Below are positions 38,187-49,904 of a stretch of DNA of 64,000 bases, piece by piece. This DNA comes from Punica granatum. Taxonomy: Eukaryota > Streptophyta > Magnoliopsida > Myrtales > Lythraceae. The notes under the pieces were generated by a model. It saw nothing but the letters and a program-made list of their open reading frames with translations, ran no database searches and had not been told where the DNA came from. The position numbers were made by a program, and so were the translations under genes. Numbering within the stretch: position 1 is the stretch's first letter; each line of letters starts with the position of its first letter. The stretch is taken from the NCBI RefSeq assembly GCF_007655135.1, contig NC_045133.1, positions 22,851,845-22,915,844 on the forward strand, read 5' to 3'.

Positions 38187-39301
38187 AATTATTAGAAGTC
38201 CTCACGAACTTGATGAAGCCTGCTTAGACTGTGTGTAATGGTGTCTCCAAACTTAAGTAACCCCACAATGCCATATAGACGCCACGTCAGATAAAGACAA
38301 ACTCAAGAAAAATAGAGACACCCCACTTCAATGCAAGTCTCTTATCCCAAGTCTTTTATTCGGCTCACATTCATATTATATTGGTGAAATAGATATAACT
38401 ACTGTTATATATAATGAATATAAATTAATAATAGTTTTAATTAATTAAATAAATTAAACATAATTAATTATTTAAATATTAAAATTATTTAAATCAATAA
38501 TAAAAAATTAATTTAAATTCATTACAATAAAATAAAATTACATGACGTTAAAAATATACATGATGTCAAAAATAAAATACACGACGTTAAAAAAAGTTAA
38601 AAAAATACTCGACATTAGAAAAAAATACACGACATTATGGGTTTTCTTCTGATTCTTTCCTTTTATAGATTTTTTTTATCATTAGAATGGTGGCTCATGG
38701 GGCCTCGTACATGGAAATAGAATTTCCGATTGTGCCATTGCTAAGATCAAATATAAAATATCAAAGTTATCAGAAGAGAACGTGTACCACTGTACTATAC
38801 TCTATTTTTCATTGTCGGTCCTGCTTTTGTTACCCATTTATTGATTTACTAGCCTCTTATCTCGTTTTACCATTGATTTTCTGGAAATCAAGGTGTTGTT
38901 TCCTCCCGATTGTTACCCGTTCTACGCAGGTTTTGGGAATACAAACACGGATGATATAAGTTACCTTACAATAGATAATGTTTATGGGAAGTTCTTTTCC
39001 TGATGAAGTTCTTATTTGCGCGGTGAGGTTGTGGTGAACAAACTCATAAACACAAAAACTTAATTACTCTTCTCTTCGTGCTCTGATGCACGGCATGTTT
39101 CCACCGACTGCGAAATCTGAATAGGTCCACTCGTGTGTTTGAATTGGATACAATAAAACAATCCATATTTTCTCCATAATTTTAACTCATTGTGCAGTTG
39201 ATTATTATTATTATTATTATCATTTGTTTTTGGATGTTATAGGCGAAGACTTTAATTCATGGAATTACTGGATGTTGTCTCCTCCTGATATCGATATTTG
39301 A
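38187..39301 (+). pseudogene. Decayed PAH 3'-end copy (exons 8-11), second module
   Basis: The exon 8 remnant lies at about 38187-38235 (ATTATTAGAAG ... AGCCTGCTTAGA). Intron 8 similarity resumes at about 38814, and the exon 9 remnant starts at about 38883 (ATCAAGGTGTTGTTTCCTCC, then TACGCAGGTTTTGGGAATAC). The exon 9 tail and most of intron 9 are deleted, and exons 10 and 11 continue to about 39301. The acceptor before exon 9 reads CTG instead of CAG and that before exon 10 reads GCG, so it cannot splice normally. About 580 bp unrelated to intron 8 separates exon 8 from the rest; it includes ATACACGACGTTAAA-type short repeats (about 38540-38640). Confidence 0.82.
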
Positions 39302-40275
39302 AGAATCAGCACCGGATCTAGATCTTGTTCCGGGATACAGACACTGCTTTGGTTGGCCTCACCGTTCCTGGAATTCAAGTGGTGAGTTCTTATTCGATGA
39401 TCTCATCTTTTTGGAAACGAGCAAATATTCGGTGAGTATTACTCGGCCACCTCATTTTATTGGGTTTTTGGGGATGTTAGCTATGTTTCTGTCTTCTATC
39501 TAGTTTCCGAGCGAAGTTTTCATGTTTGAATTGAAGAAACATGCTGTTTAAGTTGTCAGTGGAAACAGGTCACATTGGTTTTGTATGCTTTCCAAGATAA
39601 GGAAAACATGAACCACGAAGATTTCCCAATAAGGAACAAAAATCATGCTAAAAATCCTCTTTTTTTTTTTCCCCAGTGAATTAGGATCGACTGAAATAAT
39701 CTGGTTCTGAAAGTAGATTTCCTGTGAAGAGATTGCTAATATAAGAGTTCGGATAATGATCAATTCACGAATTCTGAAATCATACAAATTCTTCTACCTC
39801 GTTAATCGTCTCAGTGCTCTCTGATGATTGCACAGGTCGCAGCTGAAGCCGAAGAACTGAGTTGCTTTGTTGTTGCGTCAGCTCCTTAGCGGATACACAA
39901 TTTCTTTCGGTAATATTGATTGTGCAGAATTTGTAAAGTAGTTAGTTGTGTTAGTATTCCGTATTGCCGGTTTCTTCGTAATTGTACTATGGATTCATTC
40001 TGATTGAAATTGCACATTCGCATAGAAATGCATACGTATAAAGCCCAATTGGCAGTATTGATTTGATACAGCTGATCCCGCTGCTTGAATTCGAACATAT
40101 TGAATCAATCCGATAAAATAACATAACCATATACTAGATGATGATATATAGAACACCGTAAAACCAAGTGTTTTTCGGAAAATAAATTTCAAGTACTTAA
40201 ATATCTATTCCCCTCCTGAAGCATAAAGGAAGGATCAGTATGAAAAAAAAAACATAGAATCACAAGTTCTTTTTA

Positions 40276-40566
40276 CTAGAAAGGTACAATTTTAATCCGC
40301 AAGTGCTTCAGTGCAAACTCTACGAGCTCCTCGACCTCATCTTCTTCGATAAACCCGTCATGGTTAGTATCCGCAGCGTCAATGGCTTCTTTACCTCTCC
40401 GTCGAGAAAACCAGTGGCGGCCGGTGGTTCTGATGGCCCGCGAGAGCTCCTTCCTGCTTATCCGCCCGTCCTTGTCAGAGTCGAATTTCTTCAGCCATTG
40501 CTTGAACTCCTCCAGGCTCATCACCCGACAACCATCGCATGGGAAGTTCCGGCTTTTGAACGCCAT
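40276..40566 (-). CDS. Small EF-hand calcium-binding protein, copy B
   Basis: Intronless, 96 aa, colinear with copy A and differing at 11 positions by my count. Loop 1 (29-40) and loop 2 (66-77) keep all ligand residues. The changes include R35, R38 and K39 inside or beside loop 1, which make it more basic. A TATAAAT-like box lies on the minus strand near 40662-40669, in a position similar to copy A. The 3' and 5' flanks are also homologous to copy A, so it arose by segmental duplication together with the decayed PAH tail at 38187-39301. The frame is intact although the neighbouring PAH copy has decayed, which suggests selection. Confidence 0.85.
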   Translation of the reverse strand: MAFKSRNFPCDGCRVMSLEEFKQWLKKFDSDKDGRISRKELSRAIRTTGRHWFSRRRGKEAIDAADTNHDGFIEEDEVEELVEFALKHLRIKIVPF

Positions 40567-41689
40567 GAGAAGAGATGTCTGAGCAAGACAGACTTATTTT
40601 ATTCGATCCTGTTGAGGATACGGATATAGTCGTTCATGGAAGGGTGTCTCTGATAGTCCAATTTATATTGGAGACGTACCTCTCTACTGTTTTCGCTAAC
40701 TAATTTTCTGAGAGAATAAAGAATCTCAATTAAAGTGAGAGTAGGCGATGCGATAGGTTTTGATTGATTAATTATTCTATGACTTATGACAACTAACATG
40801 CATGAACCTAATTAGGAGGATAAGCAGAAATCCACACATTGGGACAATATCAAAGTATTATTTAACAGTCGTCGTCAAAGTTAAATCTTTCTCTGGGTTA
40901 GATGTAAAAAGTCAAGTTGTCAAACTTTCTCGCCTTTAAGAAAATAGAGACGGGGCACGGAAAATCCAATAATGCCACAAGAAAATATAAGAATTCGATA
41001 CCAAATAATGAAAGATGATAGAATAAAGATCCTAAGGGTAAACGCAATTAGTGGTGGCTCAAGAGAGCTCGTAACTTAAGGCAAAAATATAGTCTAATTT
41101 TGTATTTGATAAAATTAATATACAATTCTAAATATTAATTTTTCAATTTTTAAGATGCAAAATGAATAATTAAGTTTTTATGATCAATATTTTCTAATTA
41201 TTTTTTTCACTGTGATTTTATTATTGTAATCTTTCTTAATGAAACGATAAAATAGTTTTCCTCCTCCACGACTTGCATCAACCAAAAAAAAAAAAACGAA
41301 AAGATGATAACAAAAATCATGGAAAAAATCGAAACTTAGAGAGAAAGAAAACAGGAAAATTGAGTAATTCGGTAAAAGAAAAAAGGAAGATTGACTATCA
41401 CCGAAAAAAAAAAGGAAGACTGAAATTACTTTAATTGAACATTGTAGAGAAATTTAAGATATAATTAAGAGGATGGGGAAATATGATTCAATTGAATCTT
41501 ATGGATAGTTAATTGGGAGAATGATTAACAATAGTAGGAAAGTGATCAGTAAATTGGGAAGAATTCATAGAGAGAAAAACTAGGGAAGGAGATACACAAA
41601 AAAAAAAAACTAGGGATGGAGCTTTAAAAGTGAAAAAAATAGCAATTTTGCGAAATTGATTATATTATAGTTGGCTAATTAATAATAGA

Positions 41690-42350
41690 GGTGTAAACGA
41701 GCCGAACTGAGCCTGGATATAGAAAGCTCAAGCTTGGGCTCGTCTGTTAACTCGTGAGCTTAGGCTCGGGCTTGAGCTTGGTTGAGCCTAAATAGCTGAC
41801 TCGAGCACGATTCGTTGCAATAGACGAAGGCTCGTGCCCAACTTGTTTAGGCTCCATCAAACTCGCGAGTTAACTCGAACAGCCCAACATACCAAAATAA
41901 GAGGCCCGTAACAGGCCCACATGCCTTACAGCGATTATGATCGACTAGCCCTCTTCCTTTTATACCGACATCGCCTCTTCTCCTTTGTTGGCATTGTGCC
42001 TCCTTTCATTGGCTTTTTCTCTGTCTTTTTCCAATATTCATTTATTAGCTCTGTTGGCTTCTTTTGTCTTCCCATGACTTAATATTTTAATTCATAGCTA
42101 CTTATAAATATATATATATATATAATTATAATAACTACATACATACATATATTATATATGCAAGTATAATTATAATTAAATAAGAAAAAAAAGCTAGTTT
42201 AGGCTCGCGAGCCGAATATCAATTGAGCTCGGCTCGGCTCGTTTAACTGACAAGCTCAAGCTTAGCCGGGCTTGAGCTTAATAAGAGCGAGTTGAATTCG
42301 ACTTTTCATTGAGTCGAGCCAAACCGTTTGCGAATAGTTTCGTCTCATTT
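41690..42350. mobile_element. Repeat rich in GGCTCG/GAGCTC motifs, hAT-like MITE of the GTGTAAACGAGCC type
   Basis: The left end GAGGTGTAAACGAGCCGAAC, with many internal 'gagctcggctcg' and 'caagctcaagctt' blocks facing their complements, resembles a common plant non-autonomous DNA element. The right end is less certain (about 42345, near 'gtttgcgaatagtttcg'). A (TA)n tract lies inside at about 42108-42123. The part from about 41868 onward recurs at 47165-47630 as part of the duplicated segment. Confidence 0.5.
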
Positions 42351-42410
42351 TCTTCACTAATTAATAGAAACAAGGAAAAATGAGAATTATTAGAAAATTT
42401 TCCCATGCTC

Positions 42411-42462
42411 AGTTATTAAGAGAGCTACTCGAGAGTTTAAGATGTAACCTGCTTAGATGTTA
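42411..42462 (+). pseudogene. PAH exon 8 remnant, third module (copy in segment A)
   Basis: The sequence CTCAGTTATTAAGAGAGCTA, then 'gagtttaagatgtaacctgcttagatg', matches PAH intron 8 acceptor and exon 8 (34685-34733) over about 50 bp with several substitutions. It is duplicated at about 47687-47738. It marks the left side of the third PAH/EF-hand module; the matching exon 9 remnant lies 10 kb away at 52860. Confidence 0.7.
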
Positions 42463-43154
42463 ATTAGTGTCTTAATGAATGGGAGTGCCTACGATATGGA
42501 CTCTCCTTAAAAGTGCACTTTTATAGAGATTCTGAAAAAAATAATTTTTTTTGTCAAATAACAAGTTTTAAATTACTTAATAAATATCTTATTATATTGA
42601 AAAATGTAAGTTTCTTATTAAATAACAAGTGTCATACTATTTATCAAGTTTCTTATTATTTATTCTCCGATAATCATCCGACACAAGAATCCTTAATTAG
42701 AATGAAATTCCACCTCAGCACCCTTTGAGATTTTGAGAAGAGTTGCTAGAAACCGAACTTCCAGATGTTTAGAATCGAGCAAGTATCAAGAGTGCTCCCC
42801 TGGACAGAAAGACACTATGAAGCTTAATGTTCCTTGGGATAGGCTTTGGGTCTCCAACTTGCTACGTGGCATTCCCTGAATGGCTTATGCAAAACCCTTC
42901 ATTTAAGGATGTCCCGAACAGAAGTTTATCTCATTGTAAATATGTTATCTAATTTCATATGGGAAGTGAATAGAATCACATGGTATATAAAATCCATTTC
43001 ATTTATGAATAAGTCAATAAATAACATCATGGGTGGGAGGCCCTGAGCATTGCTGTTGCTGCGATTTGCAACTACACTCCTCTCCCCTTTGTTCTTCTTT
43101 ACTTCTCTCAATTTTGATTTATAAGCGGGCATCGGTTTACTTGGATCAAGCAGC

Positions 43155-44619
43155 TCAGGCGCAAACTCGGGGGCTCTGTTTGCCCTGAAAGGAGGGGACG
43201 ACATTAGAACACTGGGAGTATGCTGCTGGGGCCTCGGGACCGTCGTATGTGAGGTTGATGTCTCCGACCACCACATCTTTGCACGGCACCTTGCTGCTGC
43301 ACACGAGCTTCACTGCCACCGCTGTCGAAGAGCTCCCACGGATGTTCTTGAAGGATACGTTGTTGATCTTCACCAGTGAGGGGATCTATATGAAATGAAA
43401 TGGACCATTAGGAAAATTAGTGCGTCCAAGACAAAGGGCTTAAAGGTTTCAAAGGTTGGTAACATACATCGGGCTTGCATAGGTTCCAGGGGCAGTAGAC
43501 TTGGTCGATGATGATGGGATACCCGACTTTAACCATAGTAATGTCCTCGAAGTGCAAGTCAGAGACAGATCCTGGATACGAAGCAGGCCAAGTCTTAACT
43601 CTGACTCCATTCTGGGTATTGGTGAGGGTGCAGTTCTTGACCCAGAATCCTGAAACCGGCTCCTCGGCTTGGTACTTTCCCAAGCTCCCCACGCTGATCC
43701 CGTGGCCTGGTCCGCACTTCACCCCGGTCACATGTACCTGCCTGCTCCCGTCCCCGAGGGAGATGCAATCGTCCCCTGTCCCGATGGTTGAGTCTGTTAT
43801 GTAGATCCCATCTGAACGTCCAATGTGGATCCCATCAGTGTTGCGAGAATCTTCTGGTGCAGTCACTGTGAACCTAAGGAAGGTGAAGTTCTTGCAGCCC
43901 AATACGGTCACATGGAAGTTCTTGCTGTCGAGTGTCGTGATGTCATGGACCCAAGCATTGGTGATGAAGTTGAATCTCAAGTTCTGTTCGCCCAATGATC
44001 ATTGCAAGTCATTAGCTGTAATTCTAGTAGGTTGAGATCATTGTATTAGACTAATTTTTGATGTAGAAACTCACCGCAGGAGCCATCTTGCAGTTCGTGT
44101 TATTGTGGCAATCGTTTTGTTCCCAGGCGATCTTCCCCTGTCCATCGAAGACCCCACCACCGGACAAGGTGAATTTATCAATGTGATTGAAGGTGAGCCA
44201 ACCATCGGTTTTGAACGACGAGGGGTCTCCAGGAGCCTTCACTGTACCCTGGACCTGAATCTCCACTGGAGCCTTGCAAGGGCCTTGAATTTTCACTTCT
44301 CCTAGTAAATATGTGCCCTTTGGAATCACAATCTTGCTGGGGCTGGTTGATGCACAAGCCAACTTCCATACGCTCATCAAAGCCTTCATAAAGACAAAGA
44401 AGCATTTGTTAAAATTGGGCAGAAACCAATGGTATAAATTGTTTCTGCAGAACTGTCAGTCGAGCTGTTCAATAAATTGATTACTTTGTCGATGTTCGAT
44501 TTTCCATCAGCCTTTGCTCCGTACTTGGTGACATCAAAGATTTGGGCATCACTTGTAGAAGAGAAGAATAGTAGTAGCGCCACTGCTGCTGCTGTGATTT
44601 GCAGCTTCCTCATGGCCAT
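43155..44619 (-). CDS. Exopolygalacturonase (GH28, pollen type), copy A
   Basis: Secreted pectin-degrading glycoside hydrolase, 396 aa. Exons on the minus strand: 44619-44485, 44383-44075, 43983-43468, 43385-43155, all phase 0. The N-terminus MAMRKLQITAAAVALLLFF is a signal peptide, probably cut near SDA|Q. The mature protein begins QIFDVTKYGAKADG, typical of exopolygalacturonases. GH28 catalytic motifs are NTDG (196-199), GDD (218-220), GHG (241-243) and RVK (276-278). Several N-glycosylation sequons are present (NFT, NCT, NVS, NLT). A second in-frame ATG at 44682 would add 21 residues before the signal peptide; I reject it because it sits inside an LTR at about the expected transcription start. 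Role in pollen is inferred from family. Transcription probably starts in the LTR just upstream. Confidence 0.93.
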
Positions 44620-44646
44620 AATTTTCTTCGAATTTCTAGTGCTTTT

Positions 44647-45785
44647 TAAAGAATATAGAGAATTGATGCAAAACTCACACATATAATTGTGTGGAGATTA
44701 TTCTTATTTATAGAGCAGGATTACTACCAATATAGAAATATAACATTACACGATAATTAACATCCCATAAATATAAAGGATTCCCCATAATCTCCTAGAT
44801 TACATCAATCCCTATTCTTGATTCTTTTCAATACTCCCCCACAAGCACAACGGGAGATGTCAGACGTTGAGCTTGAATTTGTCCTGAGTGAATCATGATG
44901 TGAAGAGAGACTGATGAAATCAAAACGCTAGACCAGTGTTAATCCAATATGAAATGATGACTTGCATTACTCCCCCGTAAGCGAAACTGTCCCTAAAATA
45001 GAGAAGCGGAAATGTGATTGGAACTTGTTAATTATAGGCTGTTCCATTATGGCTTGAAAGATATGCTGAAAGAAAGATGAGAAGGGACACCATTGAGAGG
45101 GAGCTCAAGATGATAAGATCGTGGCTAGATCTAGGGAGTAGCAGTGGTAGTGGCCCACAAGAAGAAAAGAAATGAACTTTGTTCGCAGCGAGAGATTAAT
45201 GAGAAGCGTAGCTCAACTCAACTCTGGAGAGGAGATAGAAGACTAGGTCCTGACATAGAGAGGGCCAGGTTGATGAGTTTACCGAGAGAGAGAATTGACA
45301 AAGACGGCCACATAATGAGCGAGCGACCTGGAAGGAGAGGAGGCTAAGACCACCAGGAATGAGTGAAAAATAGTAGAGGTTCTGGAATGTGCTTGTGTAA
45401 GGGGGATAAGAAGGAAGGGAGCTTGCTGTTGAATCAAGAAGATTTTGGAGAATTGGGATGTCGGAAGAGTCCTGAGAGAATTGAGGTAGAACGGAAATGG
45501 AGTATTGTGCAAAAGTGTGATTGCTGGACGTGCCCGATTAAAGTCGGACGCGTCGGCAAATAATATATTTATCATTAGTTTTATTCAGTATCAAGATCTT
45601 TTGTTCTGATACCATAAAGAATGTAGAAAGTTTATACACATAATTGTGTGGAGATTGTTTTATAAATCATGATTACAGCCAATATAAAAATATAACATTA
45701 CATGATAATTAACATACCATAAATATAAAAGATTTCCTGTAATCTCATAGATTATGTCAATCCCTGCCCTAGATTCTCTCCAATA
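44647..45785 (-). mobile_element. Non-autonomous LTR retrotransposon upstream of polygalacturonase A
   Basis: On the minus strand the 5' LTR (45785-45615, 171 bp) is followed at once by TGGTATCAGAAC (45614-45603), a primer-binding site for initiator Met-tRNA type. A 769-bp internal region without coding capacity follows, then a purine-rich TGTGGGGGAG tract and the 3' LTR (44833-44647, 187 bp). Both LTRs start TATTG and end TTTA, rather than the usual TG...CA. The target duplication AAAAG (plus-strand CTTTT at 44642-44646 and 45786-45790) is perfect. The two LTRs differ at many positions, so the insertion is old. The element ends 27 bp from the gene's ATG. Confidence 0.85.
44703..44712 (-). 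promoter_or_regulatory. TATA box inside the proximal LTR, likely core promoter of polygalacturonase A
   Basis: The minus strand reads TATAAATAAG at 44712-44703. Transcription would start about 30 bp downstream, near 44680, leaving a ~60-nt leader before ATG 44619, most of it LTR sequence. The same box is at about 49961-49970 in copy B. Confidence 0.6.
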
Positions 45786-46149
45786 CTTTTGATTACTCCC
45801 CCCCCCGGAGTTTTGGTTTGAATTTTCCATGCATAAAAGTAATGCAATGCGAGTGGTGAACACCACATAAGCTTAACAATCTTTCTGTTTATTTGTTTTA
45901 CGCATATGCTATTATTAGCTTTTTTGTTCTTCACATCGTTACAGATGCATAAGGATGTCAACAATCCCCTTAGGAAATCAACATAGAGCTCTAACTCAGC
46001 CCAATTTTAGAAACACTTTATCCTTTTTGGTTCCATCCTCTGCTCTAACGGAAATTGCAATCCTCTGCTCAATGTCTCCATCTTCTTCCACTTCCCACCC
46101 TCATCTCCCTTCCTCATCTCTCTCCCGCTCCTTTTGCCGGTTGCCCTAG

Positions 46150-46344
46150 TCCTCCGCATCCTCTCGCTGCCGCCTACGCTGGCCAATCACGGTCACGCAA
46201 TTCTGCTCCCAGGAGACCACCTACCGCATCGACAAGTCGCTGGTTCAAATATCGGAGGCTATGACAGAGGACGAGCTGTGGGCCGTCGCCTACCTCCGCA
46301 TCCGCAGTTTTTACGAATTCGACCCCGCCACTTTCCGCGTCCAA
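46150..46344 (+). pseudogene. Fragment of a GNAT-family acetyltransferase gene (first-exon-like)
   Basis: An open frame reads ...QETTYRIDKSLVQISEAM, then TEDELWAVAYLRIRSFYEFD, and stops at a CAA|GTGAGC splice donor (GT at 46345). It resembles the N-terminal exon of plant plastid-type GCN5-related N-acetyltransferases, where this motif precedes a conserved helix. A TAG lies upstream in frame near 46147 and no following exon is visible. It is therefore a captured or decayed piece. The family call is from memory of the motif and is moderate. Confidence 0.45.
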
Positions 46345-46571
46345 GTGAGCTCCGCCTCGATCCCGCTCTCCACACTGTCCTTTGCTAATTCATCAGTTCA
46401 TTGAAAGAATTGCGATATCCTCCGGTGGAAGCTGTTCTCTTCTCTCACATAATATTTGATTCCATAATCAATGAAGTTACGACGAAAATATGAATTTTGA
46501 AACGAATTGTCTTGTATAAGTCCATTGGGGAGATCACGGTCGAATTACAGTGTTAGTCTATGCTCTTTTTG

Positions 46572-47163
46572 TCAGCTAAATGCGGTGCAGTCGGAGTAAC
46601 TTGATGGATTTGACAACTGGGCCGGGCTCAGCTTCTCCCAAAACTTCCGGTATATAGAGGGGTGACCATCTTGTCGGTACTCCGAAAGCTAAGTGATGTT
46701 CAGAACATAAACTTTTGGACCCAACTGGCCTAGAATATTGTCCACCATCCGTATCGTCGGCAGGTCAGACCCGCTTCCCCAGTAACCTTCTTGGTCTATG
46801 GGCAACTTCTCGCTGTGGTAGTTGCCTTCACTATTAGGCTTCCACTCTCGGCTCCTGTAAGTTTGCAAGGAATCCGTTGGAGATCAGAAGCAGGTCCATA
46901 ACAAATAGAAAAACATGATATTTTTTATTCTATTCTTTTGCCTTGAAGGTCTAAACATTACATTGCATGATAGCTTCTTATGCTCAAACCAACACAACCT
47001 GTACATTTCTTAATCTCCAACAGACTGAAGAATCCAGTAAGGTGGTTCCTGAACGGTCAGACCTCAGATGCATGGTAGAAATGAAACGGCCTACTAAATC
47101 GAGAAAGATTAAATTAGGAAAACTGTAGAGTTCCATAACTCACCAGAGATGAGTAGGGGACAT
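46572..47163 (-). pseudogene. Truncated trichome birefringence-like (TBL/DUF231) gene fragment
   Basis: The minus strand carries two exon pieces. The first, 47163-47144, reads MSPTHLW and ends at a GTGAGT donor. The second, 46854-46572, starts after TTACAG and reads SREWKPNSEGNYHSEKLPID, then EGYWGSGSDLPTIRMVDNIL, then [20 protein letters not shown]. This is the C-terminal part of the plant TBL polysaccharide O-acetyltransferase family. In place of the DxxH motif it has SDCTAFS and a stop, so the catalytic His is lost. An in-frame TAG at 46691-46689 (probably from CAG) also breaks it. The upstream exons are cut off exactly where segment B begins. Confidence 0.75.
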
Positions 47164-47686
47164 GGTAACTCGAACAGCCCAACAGGCCGAAATAAGAGGC
47201 CCGTAACAGGCCCACATGCCTTACAGCGATTATGATCGACTAGCCCTCTTCCTTTTATACCGACATCTCCTCTTCTCCTTTGTTGGCTTTGTGCCTCCTT
47301 TCATTGTCTTTTTTCAATATTCATTTATTAGCTCTGTTGGCTTCTTTTGTCTTCCCATGACTTAATATTTTAATTCATAGCTACTTATAAATATATATAT
47401 AATTATAATAACTACATACATACATATATTATATATGCAAGTATAATTATAATTAAATAAGAAAAAAAAGCTAGTTTAGGCTCGCGAGCCGAATATCAAT
47501 TGAGCTCGGCTCGGCTCGTTTAACTGATAAGCTCAAGCTTAGCCGGGCTTGAGCTTAATAAGAGCGAGTTGAATTCGACTTTTCATTGAGTCGAGCCAAA
47601 CCGTTTGCGAATAGTTTCGTCTCATTTTCTTCACTAATTAATAGAAACAAGGAAAAATGAGAATTATTAGAAAATTTTCCCATGCT

Positions 47687-47738
47687 CAGTTATTAAGAGA
47701 GCTACTCGAGAGTTTAAGATGTAACCTGCTTAGATGTT
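47687..47738 (+). pseudogene. PAH exon 8 remnant, third module (copy in segment B)
   Basis: It has the same sequence as 42411-42462 and was carried along by the segmental duplication, so it is a secondary copy rather than a fourth module. Confidence 0.68.
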
Positions 47739-48422
47739 AATCGGTGTCTTAATGAATGGGAATGCCTACGATATGGACTCTCCTTAAAAGTGCACTTTTA
47801 TAGAGATTTTGAAAAAAATAAGTTTTTTTTGTCAAATAACAAGTTTTAAATTATTTAATAAATATCTTATTATATTGAAAAATGTAAGTTTCTTATTAAA
47901 TAACAAGTGTCATGCTATTTATCAAGTTTCTTATTATTTATTCTCCGATAATCATTCAACACAAGAATCCTTAGTTAGAATGAAATTCCACCTCAGCACC
48001 CCTTGAGATTTTGAGAAGAGTTGCTAGAAACCGAACTTCCAGATGTTTAGAATCGAACAAGTATCAAGAGTGCTCCTCTGGACATAAAGACACTATGAAG
48101 CTTGGGATAGGCTTTGAGCCTTCAACTTGCTACGTGGCATTCCTTGATTGGCTTATGCAAAATCCTTCATTTAAGGAGGTCCCGAATAGAAGTTTATCTC
48201 TTCATAAATATGTTATCTAATTTCATATGGGAAGTGAATAGAATCACATGGTATATAAAATCCATTTCATTAATGAATAAGTCAATAAATAACATCATGG
48301 GTGGGAGGCCCTGAGCATTGCTGCTGCTGCGATTTGCAGCTACACTCCTCTCCCCTTTGTTCTTCTTTACTTCTCTCAATTTTGATTTATAAGCGGGCAT
48401 CGGTTTACATGGATCAAGCAGC

Positions 48423-49877
48423 TCAGGCGCAAACTCGGGGGCTCTGTTTGCCCTGAAAGGAGGGGACGACATTAGAACACTGGGAGTATGCTGTTGGAGC
48501 CTCAGGGCCGTCGTATGTGAGGTTGATGTCTCCGACCACCACATCTTTGCACGGCACCTTGCTGCTGCACACGAGCTTCACTGCCACCGCTGTCGAAGAG
48601 CTCCCACGGATGTTCTTGAAGGATACGTTGTTGATCTTCACCAGTGAGGGGATCTATAGGAAATGAAATGGACCATTAGGAAAATTAGTGCGTCCAAGAC
48701 AAAGGGCTTAAAGGTTTCAAAGGTTGGTAACATACATCGGGCTTGCATAGGTTCCAGGGGCAATAGACTTGGTCGATGACGATGGGATACCCGACTTTAA
48801 CCATAGTAATGTCCTCGAAGTGCAAGTCAGAGACAGATCCTGGATACGAAGCAGGCCAAGTCTTAACTCTGACTCCATTTTGGGTATTGGTGAGGGTGCA
48901 GTTCTTGACCCAGAATCCTGAAACCGGCTCCTCGGCCTGGTACTTTCCCAAGCTCCCCACGCTGATCCCGTGGCCTGGTCCGCACTTCACCCCGGTCACA
49001 TGTACCTGCCTGCTCCCGTCCCCGAGGGAGATGCAATCGTCCCCTGTCCCGATGGTTGAGTTTGTTATGTAGATCCCATCTGAACGTCCAATGTGGATCC
49101 CATCGGTGTTACGAGAATCCTCTGGTGCAGTCACCGTGAACCTAAGGAAGGTGAAGTTCTTGCAGCCCAATACGTTCACATGGAAGTTCTTGCTGTCGAG
49201 TGTCGTGATGTCATGGACCCAAGCATTGGTGATGAAGTTGAATCTCAAGTTCTGTTCGCCCAATGGTCATTAGCTGTAATTCTAGTAGGTTGAGATCATT
49301 GTATTATACTAATTTTTGATGTAGAAACTCACCACAGGAGTCCTCTTGCAGTTCGTGTTATTGTGGCAATCGTTTTGTTCCCAGGCGATCTTCCCCTGTC
49401 CATCGAAGACCCCACCACCGGACAAGGTGAATTTATCAATGTAATTGAAGGTGAGCCAACCATCGGTTTTGAACGACGAGGGGTCTGCAGGAGCCTTCAC
49501 TGTACCCTGGACCTGAATCTCCACTGGAGCCTTGCAAGGGCCTTGAATTTTCACTTCTCCTAGTAAAAATGTTCCCTTTGGAATCACAATCTTGCTGGGG
49601 CTGGTTGATGCACAAGCCAACTTCCATACGCTCATCAAAGTCTTCATAAAAACAAAGAAGCATTTGTTAAAATTGGGCGGAAACCAATGGTATAAATTGT
49701 TTCTGCAGAACTGTCAGTCGAGCTGTTCAATCAATTAATTACTTTGTCGATGTTTGATTTTCCATCAGCCTTTGCTCCGTACTTGGTGACATCAAAGATT
49801 TGGGCATCACTTGTAGAAGAGAAGAATAGCAGTAGCGCCACTGCTGCTGCTGTGATTTGCAGCTTCCTCATGGCCAT
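48423..49877 (-). CDS. Exopolygalacturonase (GH28, pollen type), copy B
   Basis: 396 aa with the same structure as copy A. Exons on the minus strand: 49877-49743, 49641-49333, 49251-48736, 48653-48423. By my count it differs from copy A at 11 residues: seven in exon 2, three in exon 3 and one in exon 4. Signal peptide, NTDG, GDD, GHG and RVK motifs are all kept. D212 of copy A is N here, which creates a new N-glycosylation sequon (NST). Exon 2 ends with Val instead of Ala at the splice border, and the GT donor is unchanged. Both copies look functional. The LTR promoter arrangement upstream is the same. Confidence 0.93.
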
Positions 49878-49904
49878 AATTTTCTTCGAATTTCTAGTGC
49901 TTTT

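Larger units (their letters stand above)
41868..46011. repeat. Segmental duplication, copy A (contains exopolygalacturonase A)
   Basis: This ~4.1-kb block is nearly identical to 47165-51298 (offset 5258-5298 bp). Matching begins at TAACTCGAACAGCCCAACA and ends at ACTCAGCCCAATTTTAGA. It includes the 3' part of the GGCTCG repeat, a PAH exon 8 remnant, the polygalacturonase gene and an LTR element. Identity is high in coding and non-coding parts alike, so the duplication is recent. Confidence 0.92.

Noticed and set aside
44620..44682. In-frame ATG at 44682 (and 49940 in copy B) adding 21 residues to the polygalacturonase
   Set aside because: The extra residues come from LTR sequence, would bury the signal peptide, and the ATG lies at about the predicted transcription start.
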